DNA from: Paratrimastix pyriformis
Taxonomy: Eukaryota; Preaxostyla; Paratrimastigidae
Direction of reading: 5' to 3'
Length of the DNA: 64,000 nucleotides
NCBI GenBank assembly: GCA_027972325.1
Contig: JAPMOS010000082.1
Location: 1-64,000, forward strand
This document shows, one piece after another, positions 52,778 to 62,769 of this stretch. The stretch's first letter is position 1; the number at the start of each line of letters is the position of its first letter. Below the pieces are notes generated by a model. It searched no databases and was not told the origin of the DNA. It saw nothing but the letters and a program-made list of their open reading frames with translations. The position numbers and the translations under genes were made by a program.

Positions 52778-54760
52778 GTGATTCCCATCCCGAAAAAAGC
52801 GAGAAAGCGTCGATCTATTCGAAAAGGAAGCAATGAAATACATAAAAAAATACAACAGAAACAAAAGATTCGCCAGAAAAAGAAAGCGCCGCGACCAAAG
52901 GCGGCTGGAAAAATTGACGCGTTCAAAAAAGGCAGAGATACTGAAGCGCAGGTTGAAGCCGCTCCGGTCGTTTTTAAATCTCCCACAACGACGGAGCCAG
53001 CCCCCCTGGTCTCTGCTTCGCTGATCGTCGTCCCGCCGATGTGGTACGCCAATGACCCAGGACTGCACCAAGGCCGCCTCGCCTGGGAGAGGGCGAAGAA
53101 AATGGAATTACAATCCAGAACCGAAAGACAGCGGGAGCTGGCCCGGGAGGTGCGAGCAATCCGGGTCAGCGCACTGACACCATGGCAATGGTTCATTGAT
53201 GGGCTCCAGGAGGCCGTCCTCCGGCCCGAGGCGGGGCGCGTCGAGGCCCTATGGGAGAAGTGGGTTCAAGAAGAAGGGCGACAGCCGGACACCCAAGCCC
53301 CGCCTAAGGCATCGGAGCACCCCGCGGCCCAACCCCGAGGGACGACCACGGACAGGGGAAAAGAGTCCCACCCCGAAGCCGCCGGAGCGCCCACCAGGGG
53401 GAGCTGCGTGGGTCAGGCCGGCCGAGAGAAGCAAACCGTGGGGGCACCGCAGCCCTCGGGGCGGGTCGGCCACCAGAGTGTGGAGGGGAAGGATGCTTCG
53501 GTCGGCGAAGCGGCCCCAACGTCGCCGGAGAAAACCCACGCCGGGGTGGCGAACCCCGGAAGGTGGTGCGCCGTCACCGCGGCGGTGCACCTGATCACCA
53601 CCATGTGCGACTCCGACCAACGGCTGGCTCAGGCATTGCGGGTCCAACCCGAGACCAGACCGCTGGCGGAATACGTGGCCGCCCTCCAGAAGGAGAGGGG
53701 CAAGGCGACCCTGGAGAAGCGACAGGTGAAGTCGCTCGACATCCCGGCTGCCCTTCGCGCGCAAGTGGAGCCACAGCTGTACGATGACAAAGGGTGTCTC
53801 CGTGGCGGCAGCGGCCGGGAGGTTGCGGAGTTCCTACTGAGACCGGTGAAAGAGCTGTTGGCCGCGGAGCTCCAGCTGGATCAGACCTGCGCCTGCCGGA
53901 AGGTGACGCTGAAGAAGGAGAGCCCCGAGCTCGGCCTGACCCTGTCCTCGGCGCAGCTGGACAAGTGGCTTGCATCAGACAGACTGAAGTGCTCTTGCGG
54001 TCGTGTTCATCACGCACAGCGGCGCATCCTCGGGGACTGGATCGTGGTCACACCGGCAGAGGGATGGACCCCACCAAGCATGATTCGGGCCGGCGACATC
54101 TACCGGTTGGCGGCCGGGCTGGTCCACACGCCACCAGCAGATGGAGGAACTCTGGCACACGAAACAGCGTTCACTGTCGGCTCCGGAAGGCGGGATGCGG
54201 TCGAGTACTCGGATGGGGCCCCCGCTCGACGGCTCCCGAGCTGGCGATCCCTGCCGGAAGGGAAGACGATTGAATGGGTCGTGTATCGCAGGGCGAACCC
54301 ACTGGAAGAGCCACAACCGGGACCGCAGCGGCGGACGGACCAAGCGGGAACCCCCGACGGAGCAGCTGGCCAGGGGAACCCCGGGAGCCCGAGGGTGAGA
54401 GGGGAAACCCGAACAACTCGAGCGTGTGGATCACCCCCGTATGGACAGCCGCGCAGGCCCAAGCGGCAGCCCGCGCGGCGGTGGGACGACGGGCTCGCAC
54501 TGCATCGATGGTCGATGGTGGGACCAGATACGGCCTGCCTGACCTTCGTGACCCGGGCGGAGGCCGAGCGGTTCATGGCGGCCCCGCTCGTAGGCCTGCG
54601 GAGGGTGTGGGGACAAGACCCCAGCTGGCAAGGCGACAGTCCGCTGCGAAGCGGCGGCCACACGGGAATGGGGCCCCGACCTGCAGGACCAATGACCCCA
54701 CGGGCCATGAGGGGCCCTGCAATGGCCGAGACGCTGAGCACCCCTCAGCGCCCGGTCTGA
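52778..54760 (+). CDS. LINE-C ORF1 with a USP-like cysteine peptidase domain (660 aa)
   Basis: The N-terminus (1-60) is Lys/Arg/Gln-rich (RKRRSIRKGSNEIHKKIQQK), suited to RNA binding. Residues 94-170 are helical (LAWERAKKMELQSRTERQRE; WQWFIDGLQEAV). Residues 170-255 are low complexity. From 261 the sequence has the block order of ubiquitin-specific proteases: a Cys box GRWCAVTAAVHLITTM with C264; two C-x-C pairs (C371/C373 and C405/C407) in the place of the USP zinc finger; a His box IYRLAAGLVH...HETAFTV with H461; EYSDG with D479; and an end strand WVVYRR (498-504). This suggests a deubiquitinase-like peptidase, perhaps stabilising or processing the element's proteins. Ulp1- and OTU-type peptidases are known in other LINEs. 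The C-terminal 150 residues are Arg/Pro-rich. The stop TGA overlaps the next ATG (TGATG). Confidence 0.75.
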   Translation: MIPIPKKARKRRSIRKGSNEIHKKIQQKQKIRQKKKAPRPKAAGKIDAFKKGRDTEAQVEAAPVVFKSPTTTEPAPLVSASLIVVPPMWYANDPGLHQGRLAWERAKKMELQSRTERQRELAREVRAIRVSALTPWQWFIDGLQEAVLRPEAGRVEALWEKWVQEEGRQPDTQAPPKASEHPAAQPRGTTTDRGKESHPEAAGAPTRGSCVGQAGREKQTVGAPQPSGRVGHQSVEGKDASVGEAAPTSPEKTHAGVANPGRWCAVTAAVHLITTMCDSDQRLAQALRVQPETRPLAEYVAALQKERGKATLEKRQVKSLDIPAALRAQVEPQLYDDKGCLRGGSGREVAEFLLRPVKELLAAELQLDQTCACRKVTLKKESPELGLTLSSAQLDKWLASDRLKCSCGRVHHAQRRILGDWIVVTPAEGWTPPSMIRAGDIYRLAAGLVHTPPADGGTLAHETAFTVGSGRRDAVEYSDGAPARRLPSWRSLPEGKTIEWVVYRRANPLEEPQPGPQRRTDQAGTPDGAAGQGNPGSPRVRGETRTTRACGSPPYGQPRRPKRQPARRWDDGLALHRWSMVGPDTACLTFVTRAEAERFMAAPLVGLRRVWGQDPSWQGDSPLRSGGHTGMGPRPAGPMTPRAMRGPAMAETLSTPQRPV

Positions 54761-54763
54761 TGT
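54757..54763 (+). promoter_or_regulatory. ORF1/ORF2 stop-start overlap (TGATG)
   Basis: The ORF1 stop TGA (54758-54760) shares its A with an ATG that opens the frame leading to GFESNEEALRAEEQ. Such TGATG/TAATG overlaps allow termination-coupled reinitiation of ORF2 in some LINEs. The mechanism here is inferred. Confidence 0.5.
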
Positions 54764-57700
54764 CGACGTGGGGCACGGCCGGGTGGGCCGTGGAGCAGCG
54801 GCCGAGCAGGGGCAGAAATTTTCGAAGGTGGGGGCCCCCAGGCTTCAAGAGTGGCGAGTGGAGGCCTGAGGGCCCCCCAAGGGGGCCGTCGCCTGGGGGG
54901 AGAGGCCGGTGGTGGTGCTGGCGGACGATGAGGAGGACCGAGCTGTGGGGCGATCGCCCACGGCCACGTGGTCTACCTGCTGGAAGAACGAAGGCGGCGC
55001 GTCTACGTCGGCAGCACCAAGAACGTGGCACAACGGCAAGGGAGGCCGGGGGAGCCCAGCGAACGGAGAAGGACAGGCCATGGCGCCTCCGGGCCGTGCT
55101 GACGGGTTTCGAGTCCAACGAGGAGGCCCTGAGGGCGGAGGAGCAGGTGCGGCACCCGCGGAAGAGGGGCCTCCGACGGATCCTCACGGCGGCGGGGACG
55201 GTGCGCGTCATGACGGACTTCACCCGGAAGAAGGGGAGCGGCCTCCACCTCTGGTGCGCCTCGGCGGCCCTGGCCCAGTCGCTGGCTCCGGAGCGAGCAT
55301 GTGACGATCAGCCACGGGAGCCTCGTGCACCTGCAACAGGAGGAAGCCCGGGAGGGCCCCCTGCGGCAATGGGAGGAGGCCAATGAGGGCGACTCACCAC
55401 CCTGGAGGCCATTGCGGACCTGCTGACGAGCGCCCGCAGAGGAACGGAACGAAGGCGACCGCACCAAGGCGAAGGGCGCGAGCAGGGGTGGCGCTCGACC
55501 GAGACCGAGACAGACGCGGGTGCAGCGGCTGAAGGCGATGCTGAGGAGGAAGCACCTGAGCGTGAGGCGCCCCCGGCCCCGTATCGAGCGCAGCTGGCCC
55601 GGGCAGCTAAGATGGACCGAGAGACCCGGAACGCCGCCCAGAGGGCCATGAAGGCGGCCAAGGCCGGGAAACACCTGCACCTCTTCTTCACGGCCCGCAG
55701 AAGGCTTCACCGAGCGCTGATGGGCAAGCGACGGGCAGCCTGTGCAGTGCCCAAGGCGGAACTCCTCGAGCACCACCGCCGCGAGGCGGGGAGAAGGCAG
55801 GAGACGGGGGGCGACGCCCTGGAACGGTGGCTGCGAGGCCTGCCGAAGCCAGGAGGAGGGGAGCGGGAGGCCTCCGAGATGTGCGCCGAGGTGAAGACGG
55901 AGGAGGTGGTCCACGTGATCAGCCGGGCCCCGCGGAGTGGCCCCGGGCGACGACGACGCGGACACCGAGTTCCTGCGGAGAGTGGCGACAACATTGGGGG
56001 AAGAGTCGAGGCTGATGAGAGGCCTGGCGCGCCAATTCACGAGCCTCATGAGGGGGGAACGGGAGCCCCCGACCGGCTGGTCCCTCTCGGCCGCAACGCT
56101 CCTCCCCAAGCCCGGGGCGGACCTCACCAAGGCGAAGGCCTGGCGACACGTGACCCTGGGGGATACCCTCTCGAGGGTCTACGGCGGAGTACTGGCCGAC
56201 CGTCTGACGAACTTCATGGTGCCGGGGAGGCTCGCCCAAGCGCAACGCGGCTTCGTGGCCGACGGGCGGGTCCACGTGTGGACGCTCACCGAGATGCTGC
56301 GCAAGGCCAAGAGGAAGGAGGCATCAGTGGCTGCGGTGTGGATCGACCTGGCCAATGCGTACGGACGAGTGGACCGGGAGCTGGCCGATCGGATCCTGGA
56401 CCATTACGGGGTGCCCCGGGCGTTCCGCGAGGCGGTGGGCCAGCTGTACCGGAACCCGGAGATGTACTTCAGGGGCCTGAGCGAGCGAGAGGACCCCGAC
56501 GGGCACGTGCACCTCGAGCGAGGCCTGAGGCAGGGGTGCCCCCTGTCGCCAATGTTGTTCAACTGCCTGCTCAATCCCCTGCTTGGAGCGCCTCGAGAGG
56601 GCGGCGGGAGGCTTCAAGTGGGGAGACGGGTCGCGGACGGCAGCCATGGCCTATGCGGACGACCTCCTCCTGACGGCCAATACCCCCGAGGAGGCAGAGC
56701 GGCTCCTGCGAACGGCCGAGGAGTACTTCGCCATCGTGGGGCTGGAGCTGAACCCCGCCAAGTGCATGGCGGCATGGATGAGCGCCGGAGAGCCGCAGCA
56801 ATGGGGCCTACAGACCAGGACTGGGGCGCCGATCCCTCTGATGGAAGCCGGAGGGGAGTACAAGTACCTGGGGTTCGTGATCAACCTGCGGCTGGACTGG
56901 GGGCCGGCCAGGGAACGGGCAAGGGCCACGCTGGAGGAGCGGCTCGCTGCAATTGATGAGTCGGAGCTGCCGCCCATGGCCAAGATCCAGACCGCCAACT
57001 GCTGGGCCGTCCCGGTGCTGAGCTACCTCTTCCCCATCGCGGACTTCCCCCTGAAGTGGCTGGGGGAGATGGAGAAGGCCTTGGAACACAGGTGCGTGGC
57101 CTGGCTGCGGAACGAGCGAGGCAAGGGGCTCCCGGGCATCCCGCATCGCTTCTTCTTCGAGCCCATCCGAAAGCGCGGGCTGGGCCTGCGGGGACTGAAG
57201 GCGGCCTACGAGAGAGATCGCCTCGCCTTTGCGGCCCGGCTCCTGGCCCACGAGGGGCAAGAGATCTCCCAGAGGGCCTGGGCCTGCAACGAGGAGCGTC
57301 GGGCGGCAGCGGACGGACTCTGGGGTGGGTACGCCACGCCGGCATCGAGCGACGCTTCGCCTTCAAGCGTGGAGGAGAGGAGAAGATGCTGTTGGAGTAC
57401 CGCCGGGTCCACGCTCATAAGCTGTTCTCCCCCAAGAGGCCCAGCGGCATGACGCCAGAGGTCAAGCGGGCCCTCGAAGCGGCAGACCTGATGGAATACC
57501 TCGGACAGGCACCAGCCGACGCGGTGCTGGTCTGGACGGACGGGTCGATGGTCCGCAGCGCGGCCAGGCAGGATGGCGGCGCAGCGGCGCTGATCGTCGG
57601 CCTACCCCCGAGGGACGGGCGGGGGTCGACCCTCGGCGCGGCGATGGGCCTCCCGGGCTGCGGATCGAACGGCCTGGCGGAACTGATGGGGGTGAGCATG

Positions 57701-59097
57701 GCCCTGAGACTGCTGGAGGAGGAGCAGGCAGACCGGCGGGCGAACTACATCCTCCTCAGCGATTCGCAGTACACCCTGGGGGCCATTGCGGGCGTGGCCC
57801 GCGTGGAGCGCTACCGGGACGTGGTTGGCGAGATCAGGCGAGAGCTGCTGAAGTATCCCCGGCTGGTGCTGCGCTACTGCCCGGCCCACCTCGACGAGGT
57901 GGCGCTCCCGGCACCCCGCCTGCCGGCGAACCAGTGGGTCGATCGACAGGCCAGAGCAGCGGCGGAGGCGGCGAGGGGGAAGCCGCCCATGCCGCTCGGC
58001 TTCTTGGACCGGACACCCACCACGGGCCTGCAGGTCGCGCTCCAGATGATCACCGTCGAGGCGGAGACCCCGGTGGGACCGAGGGCGAGCGGGCCGCCCG
58101 CAGGGGACCTGCCCTTCTGCTACAGGCTGCTGAGGCGAGGCGGCGGCCAAGCGGACCGCCGAATGGTGGAACGAGGAGGACATCGCGGAGGAATGGCTGA
58201 AGGCGCCCACGGGGTGGTGGCACACCCTGGACCCCTCTGGAGGGGAAGCTCTCGTCGGGCTGGGCTGGCAAGATCACGCGCCCGGTCCAGCAGCTCCGGA
58301 ACATCTGCTTCGGGTTTTTCCATGCCTTCCCGGGCGTGAAGGCCGTGTCGGCCCGGTTCGGCGGCGGAGGAGACCGCTGGTGCCCCTTTGGATGCGGGGC
58401 CCCCGAGACGCAGAGCCACCTGCTGGGAGGATGCGGCAGGAAGTTCGGAGACTACTACGTCAAGAGGAGTGACGCCATCACGGACCGGGTCTTCAGGTTC
58501 CTGGCCCAGAGGGTCCCGCACAAGTTCGGATACCACGGGGTGGCCAGAACCAACAAGCAGGCAGCCTTCCCGGAAGAGGTCCTCGCCGCGGTGCCGGAGG
58601 CCAGGGACCAGCACCCGGACATCGTCCTGGAACGGCCGGACGGCGGGATGGAGGTCCTGGAGATCCAGGTCACCTCGAACTTTGAGAAGGCGTTCCAGGC
58701 CAAAAGCGCGAAGTACGGGCCCCTCTGCGAGGCCCTCGCCAGGAGCGGGCGAGCGTGCCGGTACCGCATCCTCCTCTTCGGGAGCACAGGCATTGTGCCG
58801 CGCCTGACGTACCAGGAGCTCCTCGAGCTGTCACTGAGCCCGCTGGGAGCGCCGCAGAGGAAGGGCAGAGAGCCACGACCGCCGGAGGATGCTGAGGCCA
58901 GGAAAAGGCGCCTGGAGATGAGGGGCAAGGCCAGACTGGATGTACAAAGCCTCTGCCGGCGCATCGGGACGCAGCTGGTGGAGAGCATGCTCGCCCTGTT
59001 CGGCATGAGGTGCGCAACCATGAGCGGCGGCATGAGGAAGACCGACGGCAGACCGGCGAGAGCGGGGAGCCGCGCCCCCCCAGGTCGCGCCGCCTAG
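54760..59097 (+). pseudogene. LINE-C copy B ORF2 (GIY-YIG-like, RT, RNase H, CCHC, restriction-like endonuclease), frameshifted
   Basis: The same domain order as copy A, plus the upstream part missing there. At 54962-55033 one frame reads GHVVYLLEERRRRVYVGSTK then NVAQRQ, a GIY-YIG-like nuclease start (V-Y-x-L...V-Y-V-G-S-T-x-N). About 50 bases later another frame gives WRLRAVLTGFESNEEALRAE, which fits the second half of such a domain with its catalytic Glu. RT pieces follow (VWIDLANAYGRVD; YADD near 56661), then RNase H (VWTDGS near 57535), the knuckle and the PD-(D/E)xK end (58336-59097, open). Comparison with copy A shows about eight single-base-scale indels, for example near 55.28, 55.39, 55.93, 56.06, 56.58, 57.33 and 58.13 kb. 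So it is not functional as it stands. Confidence 0.85.
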
Positions 59098-59462
59098 AGC
59101 GACGGACGGATCGCACACACGACGCACCACCCCGACACCATCACCAGCCCCATCTTGCCCGATCGAAGCGATCGCAGCAACGAGGTCCTATTGCCGTCGA
59201 TCAGGAGTGACGACGACGAGAACGAACGAGACCCATGAAGAGCACGACGAAGAAGAAGTCGGAAGTCAGCGACCATTGACTATCTCCACCGAGCGCTCCC
59301 ACGGAATTCGAGGGAGGCAATGCGGATCTGCGATTCGCACGCTTAGTGGACGCGTGTGACATGCGAGGACTCAGGAGATTGACAGACTTGAATGTAATAA
59401 TTTGAGTTTGAATTTCAACTTAGTCTGCGTGCCGTTGAGGTTGAACACGCTATCTCTCTCTC
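59098..59462 (+). ncRNA. LINE-C copy B 3' UTR and TC tail
   Basis: About 365 bp from the stop to TATCTCTCTCTC. It contains an extra block (about 59180-59262, GAGGTCCTATTGCC to AAGAAGAAG) relative to copy A. Confidence 0.8.
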
Positions 59463-59479
59463 TAGAGTTGCACGAAAGT
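59463..59479. repeat. Putative target-site duplication of LINE-C copy B, right
   Basis: TAGAGTTGCACGAAAGT, identical to 51163-51179, begins at the base after the TC tail. Confidence 0.65.
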
Positions 59480-62400
59480 GGGGGGAAAAACGTGTTGGCC
59501 CGGGGACAATGGGGCAATTGCCGGAGAAGAACGATGAAAGGGGTGAGGGAAAGGAGAAGTAAGAGAGGGAAGGGGAGACGATACAAGAGGAAAAGAAGAG
59601 GATTCATTTCAAGAAAAGGGACAAAAAGAAAGGATTTTACCCCACTCACCGTTTTAGCCCATCTTGGCGTTGGGGTCGCTCTCCATCTTGTACTGGTCGA
59701 GAGCCACGTTGAAGCATGCCAGGCCCGTGCTCTTGTGGTGGGCGGTGGCGGCCTGGGCCCAGGTCTCCTCGAGCGCCGCACCCCAGCGGGCCAGCGTGGC
59801 AGCAAAGCGAGCCAGCCAGAAGGAGCGGTTGAAGGTCCGCTCGGCCTTGCGGTGCGCCTCACCCACCAGGTGGAAGAACTTCTCGGCCTTGGGGCCAAGC
59901 TGAGCGACCACCGTGATGCCGAAGGGCCAGAGGTTGCCCGGGTTCTTCGCGCACCATTCCTTGTAATCGGTCTCCTTCTGTGCCTCGGCCTGGCTCGGCA
60001 CGTCCCCTCGGGCAGCGGCGGCGGAGTGGGAGATGGCCAGGGGCTCGGCCACTACCAGGTCGAGGTAGTGCACCCCTCCGGAGACGAAAGTGAAGGAGAT
60101 GTCGGGGCGGCGCACCTTCGCCTTGGGGCACGCGCGGGACGGGTCCCACGGCGGCAGCTTGGGGCCGTAGTCCAAGGATTGCTCGGCCCGGACGATGCAG
60201 CCGGGCGTGGTGTGCAGGAGGGACACCAGGATGGATCGCACGTTGTTGTGGCGCTTGTAGTAGAGGTTGCGAGCACACTTGCAGAGGCGCTCGTGGCCCT
60301 GGGCGATGTCCTTCTTGCAGACGGGGCACATCTCAGGTCCGAAGGGGCCCGAGAAGATGGCATGGATGGAGGGAGCGCAGGCGGCTCCGGCCAGGCGCAT
60401 GACCAGGGCTGTGAAGTCTGCATCCGAGAGCCTGAGGAGATTCGAGGGAAAGGCGGCGAGGAGGGCAGTGGTAGCGGGGTTCACCGAAGAGAGCCTCATG
60501 TTGCGAGCCGGCCCGGGGGGGAGGCGCGCAAGAGCCCTGGCGGCCGCAGCCTTGTGCCGATCCGCCAGAAGACTGTGCTGAACCTGGCCTCGCAGGGTCT
60601 TCCCATCTGCACCACAAAAACGCGGCAGAGCCGCGCAAGGTTTGGCCGGAGCTTCCCGACGAATCGAGAAGCTCTTGGCAGCGGTGCGGAGGGAGTCCCC
60701 CACGAAGCTGGGTCCATCCAGCTTGGCGATCCCGGCAAGAAGCGTCGACAGCCGAGGTGAAAGGTCCTCGACGGCGTTGAAGAGCGAGATGAGGCCCCCG
60801 ACCTGCATGGCCTCCTGTGAGTCACACAGAGGGGGGAGGCCCAGCCCACCCTCCGAAGGGGGCAATGAGATCACGTCATCGAACAAGGAGGGGGGCTGCC
60901 CCGCAGGCAGGAGCGGGAGGCCAAGCTTCTCCTTGACGAGCAGGCGAAGGGAGGCATCGAAACGCCCAAGACCACCCTCTGGGCCGGGGAGCAGGCCGTG
61001 GTCCTAAGAAGATAGGTCAGCTTGGGCAACACGCAGAGGCGAAGGAGCAGGATGAACGACTGCGACGACAGCTCAGCGAGCTTGCGAGCCAGCTCCAGGG
61101 CGCCCTCAACCTTCTTGGCCACCACCTCGGCCACCTTGCACGCCGGGCCGAAGGGGACCCCGAGAACCGTCACCCCGTCCGCCAGGCGACGGACGGGTAG
61201 AGGAAGCCCGCCAGGGACCAGGCGGACTTTGGGGTCGAGAGCATTGGAGAGAACCCAACACTTCTCGGGGCTGATCTCGAAACCCAGGGGAGTGATGAGG
61301 GCGCGCAGGAGACCCAGAAGGTGCTGGGCAACGTCGGGAGAAGGTGCCAACAGGAGAATGTCATCAAAGTAGCTCAGAACGCGGGGGACGACCAGGCCCA
61401 AGCCCTCTCCCGGGAGCATGAGCCTCGGAATTGCCTTGTCCGCCTCGAGGGCCTGCAGGGCTGGGTCGAGGATCCCTGCAAACAAGGGGGGGCTCGCCGG
61501 GCATCCCTGGCGGACTCCTCTTGCATTAGGGACCCTCTCCCCACCGGAGAAAAGGGCCTCGTTAGCGTACAGACCTTGGACCAGCTTGACAGCCGGTTGG
61601 CTCCACCCGACGCGCTGAGCGGCCAGGGGCACCGCCTCGCGCGAAGGGGCTTGGAACGCGTTGCGGAGGTCGACAGCCACAAGGCAGTAGGGCTGCCGAC
61701 CCGCCTCGCACGCCTCCACGACGGACGCTGAGATGCATGCCATGAGGGGCGCACCCTCCTTGACGGACACACCAAACTGGAAGGGTGAAAGCCTCTCCCT
61801 CGTCACCCCCTCGAAGCGCCGAACCAGCAGCCTCATGGCGAGCCTGCAAAGGGTCTCGCTAATTCCAATCGGTCGCGTGCCTCCTTTGGGCTTCGGGATC
61901 GCGACAAGTCGGGCTGCGGCCAGGGTCGGGGGGAGACGCCCGCACTTCACGAAGAAGTTCAGGGCCTCGGCGAGCAGAGGCAGGATGGCAGGATCTTTGC
62001 GGACCGCGCTGCGGATGTGGTCGGGGGCCAGGCCACTCGGACCCGCAGCGGCCCCGTGCTTGAAGCCGAACAAGGCGCGCCTGACATCGCGGTCGCTGAA
62101 GTGCGGCGCCGACTCGTCCGGGCCGGGAGCCTGGCTTGGCCGGTAGAAAGCTTCCGCCTCGGAACACCCACCGTCTGGGCGGCAACCGCCAACAGGGCGG
62201 CGGTTGCCTCATCCACCTCGACCCCCGTGGGTTCGTCCCCACGGATCTTCCCACAGAGGGACTCCAGCTTGGCACGGAATTCATGAGCGAAAGGAACCAC
62301 TTTGCCAAACGGGAGGGTGGACGGAATATGCAACTGGGCGAACGGGGGCGGCGGGGGGCGAACGTCGGGCGGGGGTCCAGGACGAGCAGAGGAAGCGGAA

Positions 62401-62660
62401 CGGGGGGCACGGGACCCGGGAGCAGCCTTTGGAACTGCAGCCGGATGGGAAGAGGCACCCACCCGGGTGACCGGCTCAGAGGCGGCCCGCTCTGGCTCAG
62501 CAGAAGGAGCGGGGTGTTGCGTATCGAGGGCTCCAAAATGCGCAGCAGCAGCCTGAGCAGGCCCTTGAACTTGTTCAACAGAGGCGGATTCGGGCGATCC
62601 CGGTGGACTAGGGCGAGTATTGGCACGATGATGCACTTCGGCATCGAAAGAAGCGTCCGA
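59480..62660 (-). mobile_element. LINE-D: restriction-like-endonuclease LINE, degenerate
   Basis: A minus-strand element with an N-terminal region (62636-61959), RT (62073-60871) and a C-terminal region (60886-59654). The frames change about twice. The 3' flank toward 59480 is pyrimidine-rich on the minus strand. It differs from LINE-C in lacking RNase H and in protein sequence throughout. The 5' end near 62660 is set only by the end of coding similarity. Confidence 0.8.
59654..62636 (-). pseudogene. LINE-D ORF: RT, CCHC knuckle and restriction-like endonuclease
   Basis: The N-terminus is Pro/Ala-rich (PPPPPFAQLHIPSTLPFGKV) with FAHEFRAKLESLCGKIRGDE. RT blocks: FGFKHGAAAGPSGLAPDHIR, LVAIPKPKGGTRPIGISETL, YCLVAVDLRNAFQAPSREAV (motif A), RGVRQGCPASPPLFAGILDP, and LSYFDDILLLAPS (motif C, FDD). 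The C-terminal part has a CCHC knuckle CPVCKKDIAQGHERLC. A PD-(D/E)xK-like end follows (RRPDISFTFVSGGVHYLDLV), as in R2/NeSL-type LINEs that nick DNA with a restriction-like endonuclease. No APE or RNase H is seen. Frame changes near 62.0 and 60.9 kb show the copy is broken. Confidence 0.85.
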
Positions 62661-62769
62661 GTCAGGAGTGCCGGGAGAACGAGGATGTTGTTTTCTTCCC
62701 CCGGTCCTACCGACCTGGAAAGTGTTTGAATTTGGGATCTTCGCCTTTTCTATTGGCCAATTGACGATG

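Larger units (their letters stand above)
51180..59462 (+). mobile_element. LINE-C copy B, nearly full length (ORF1, ORF2, 3' UTR)
   Basis: An 8.28-kb insertion bounded by a 17-bp direct repeat and ending in a TC-repeat tail. The parts are a 5' region (51180-52777), ORF1 (52778-54760, open), ORF2 (54760-59097, with about eight frame-changing indels relative to copy A), and a 3' UTR (59098-59462). The 5' region contains a 90-bp piece of LINE-B and otherwise shows no coding pattern, so its extent rests on the direct repeat alone. Divergence from copy A is only a few percent. Confidence 0.75.

Noticed and set aside
55612-56673. Separate 353-codon ORF in LINE-C copy B
   Set aside because: Comparison with copy A shows it is ORF2 sequence that passes into a wrong frame after an indel.
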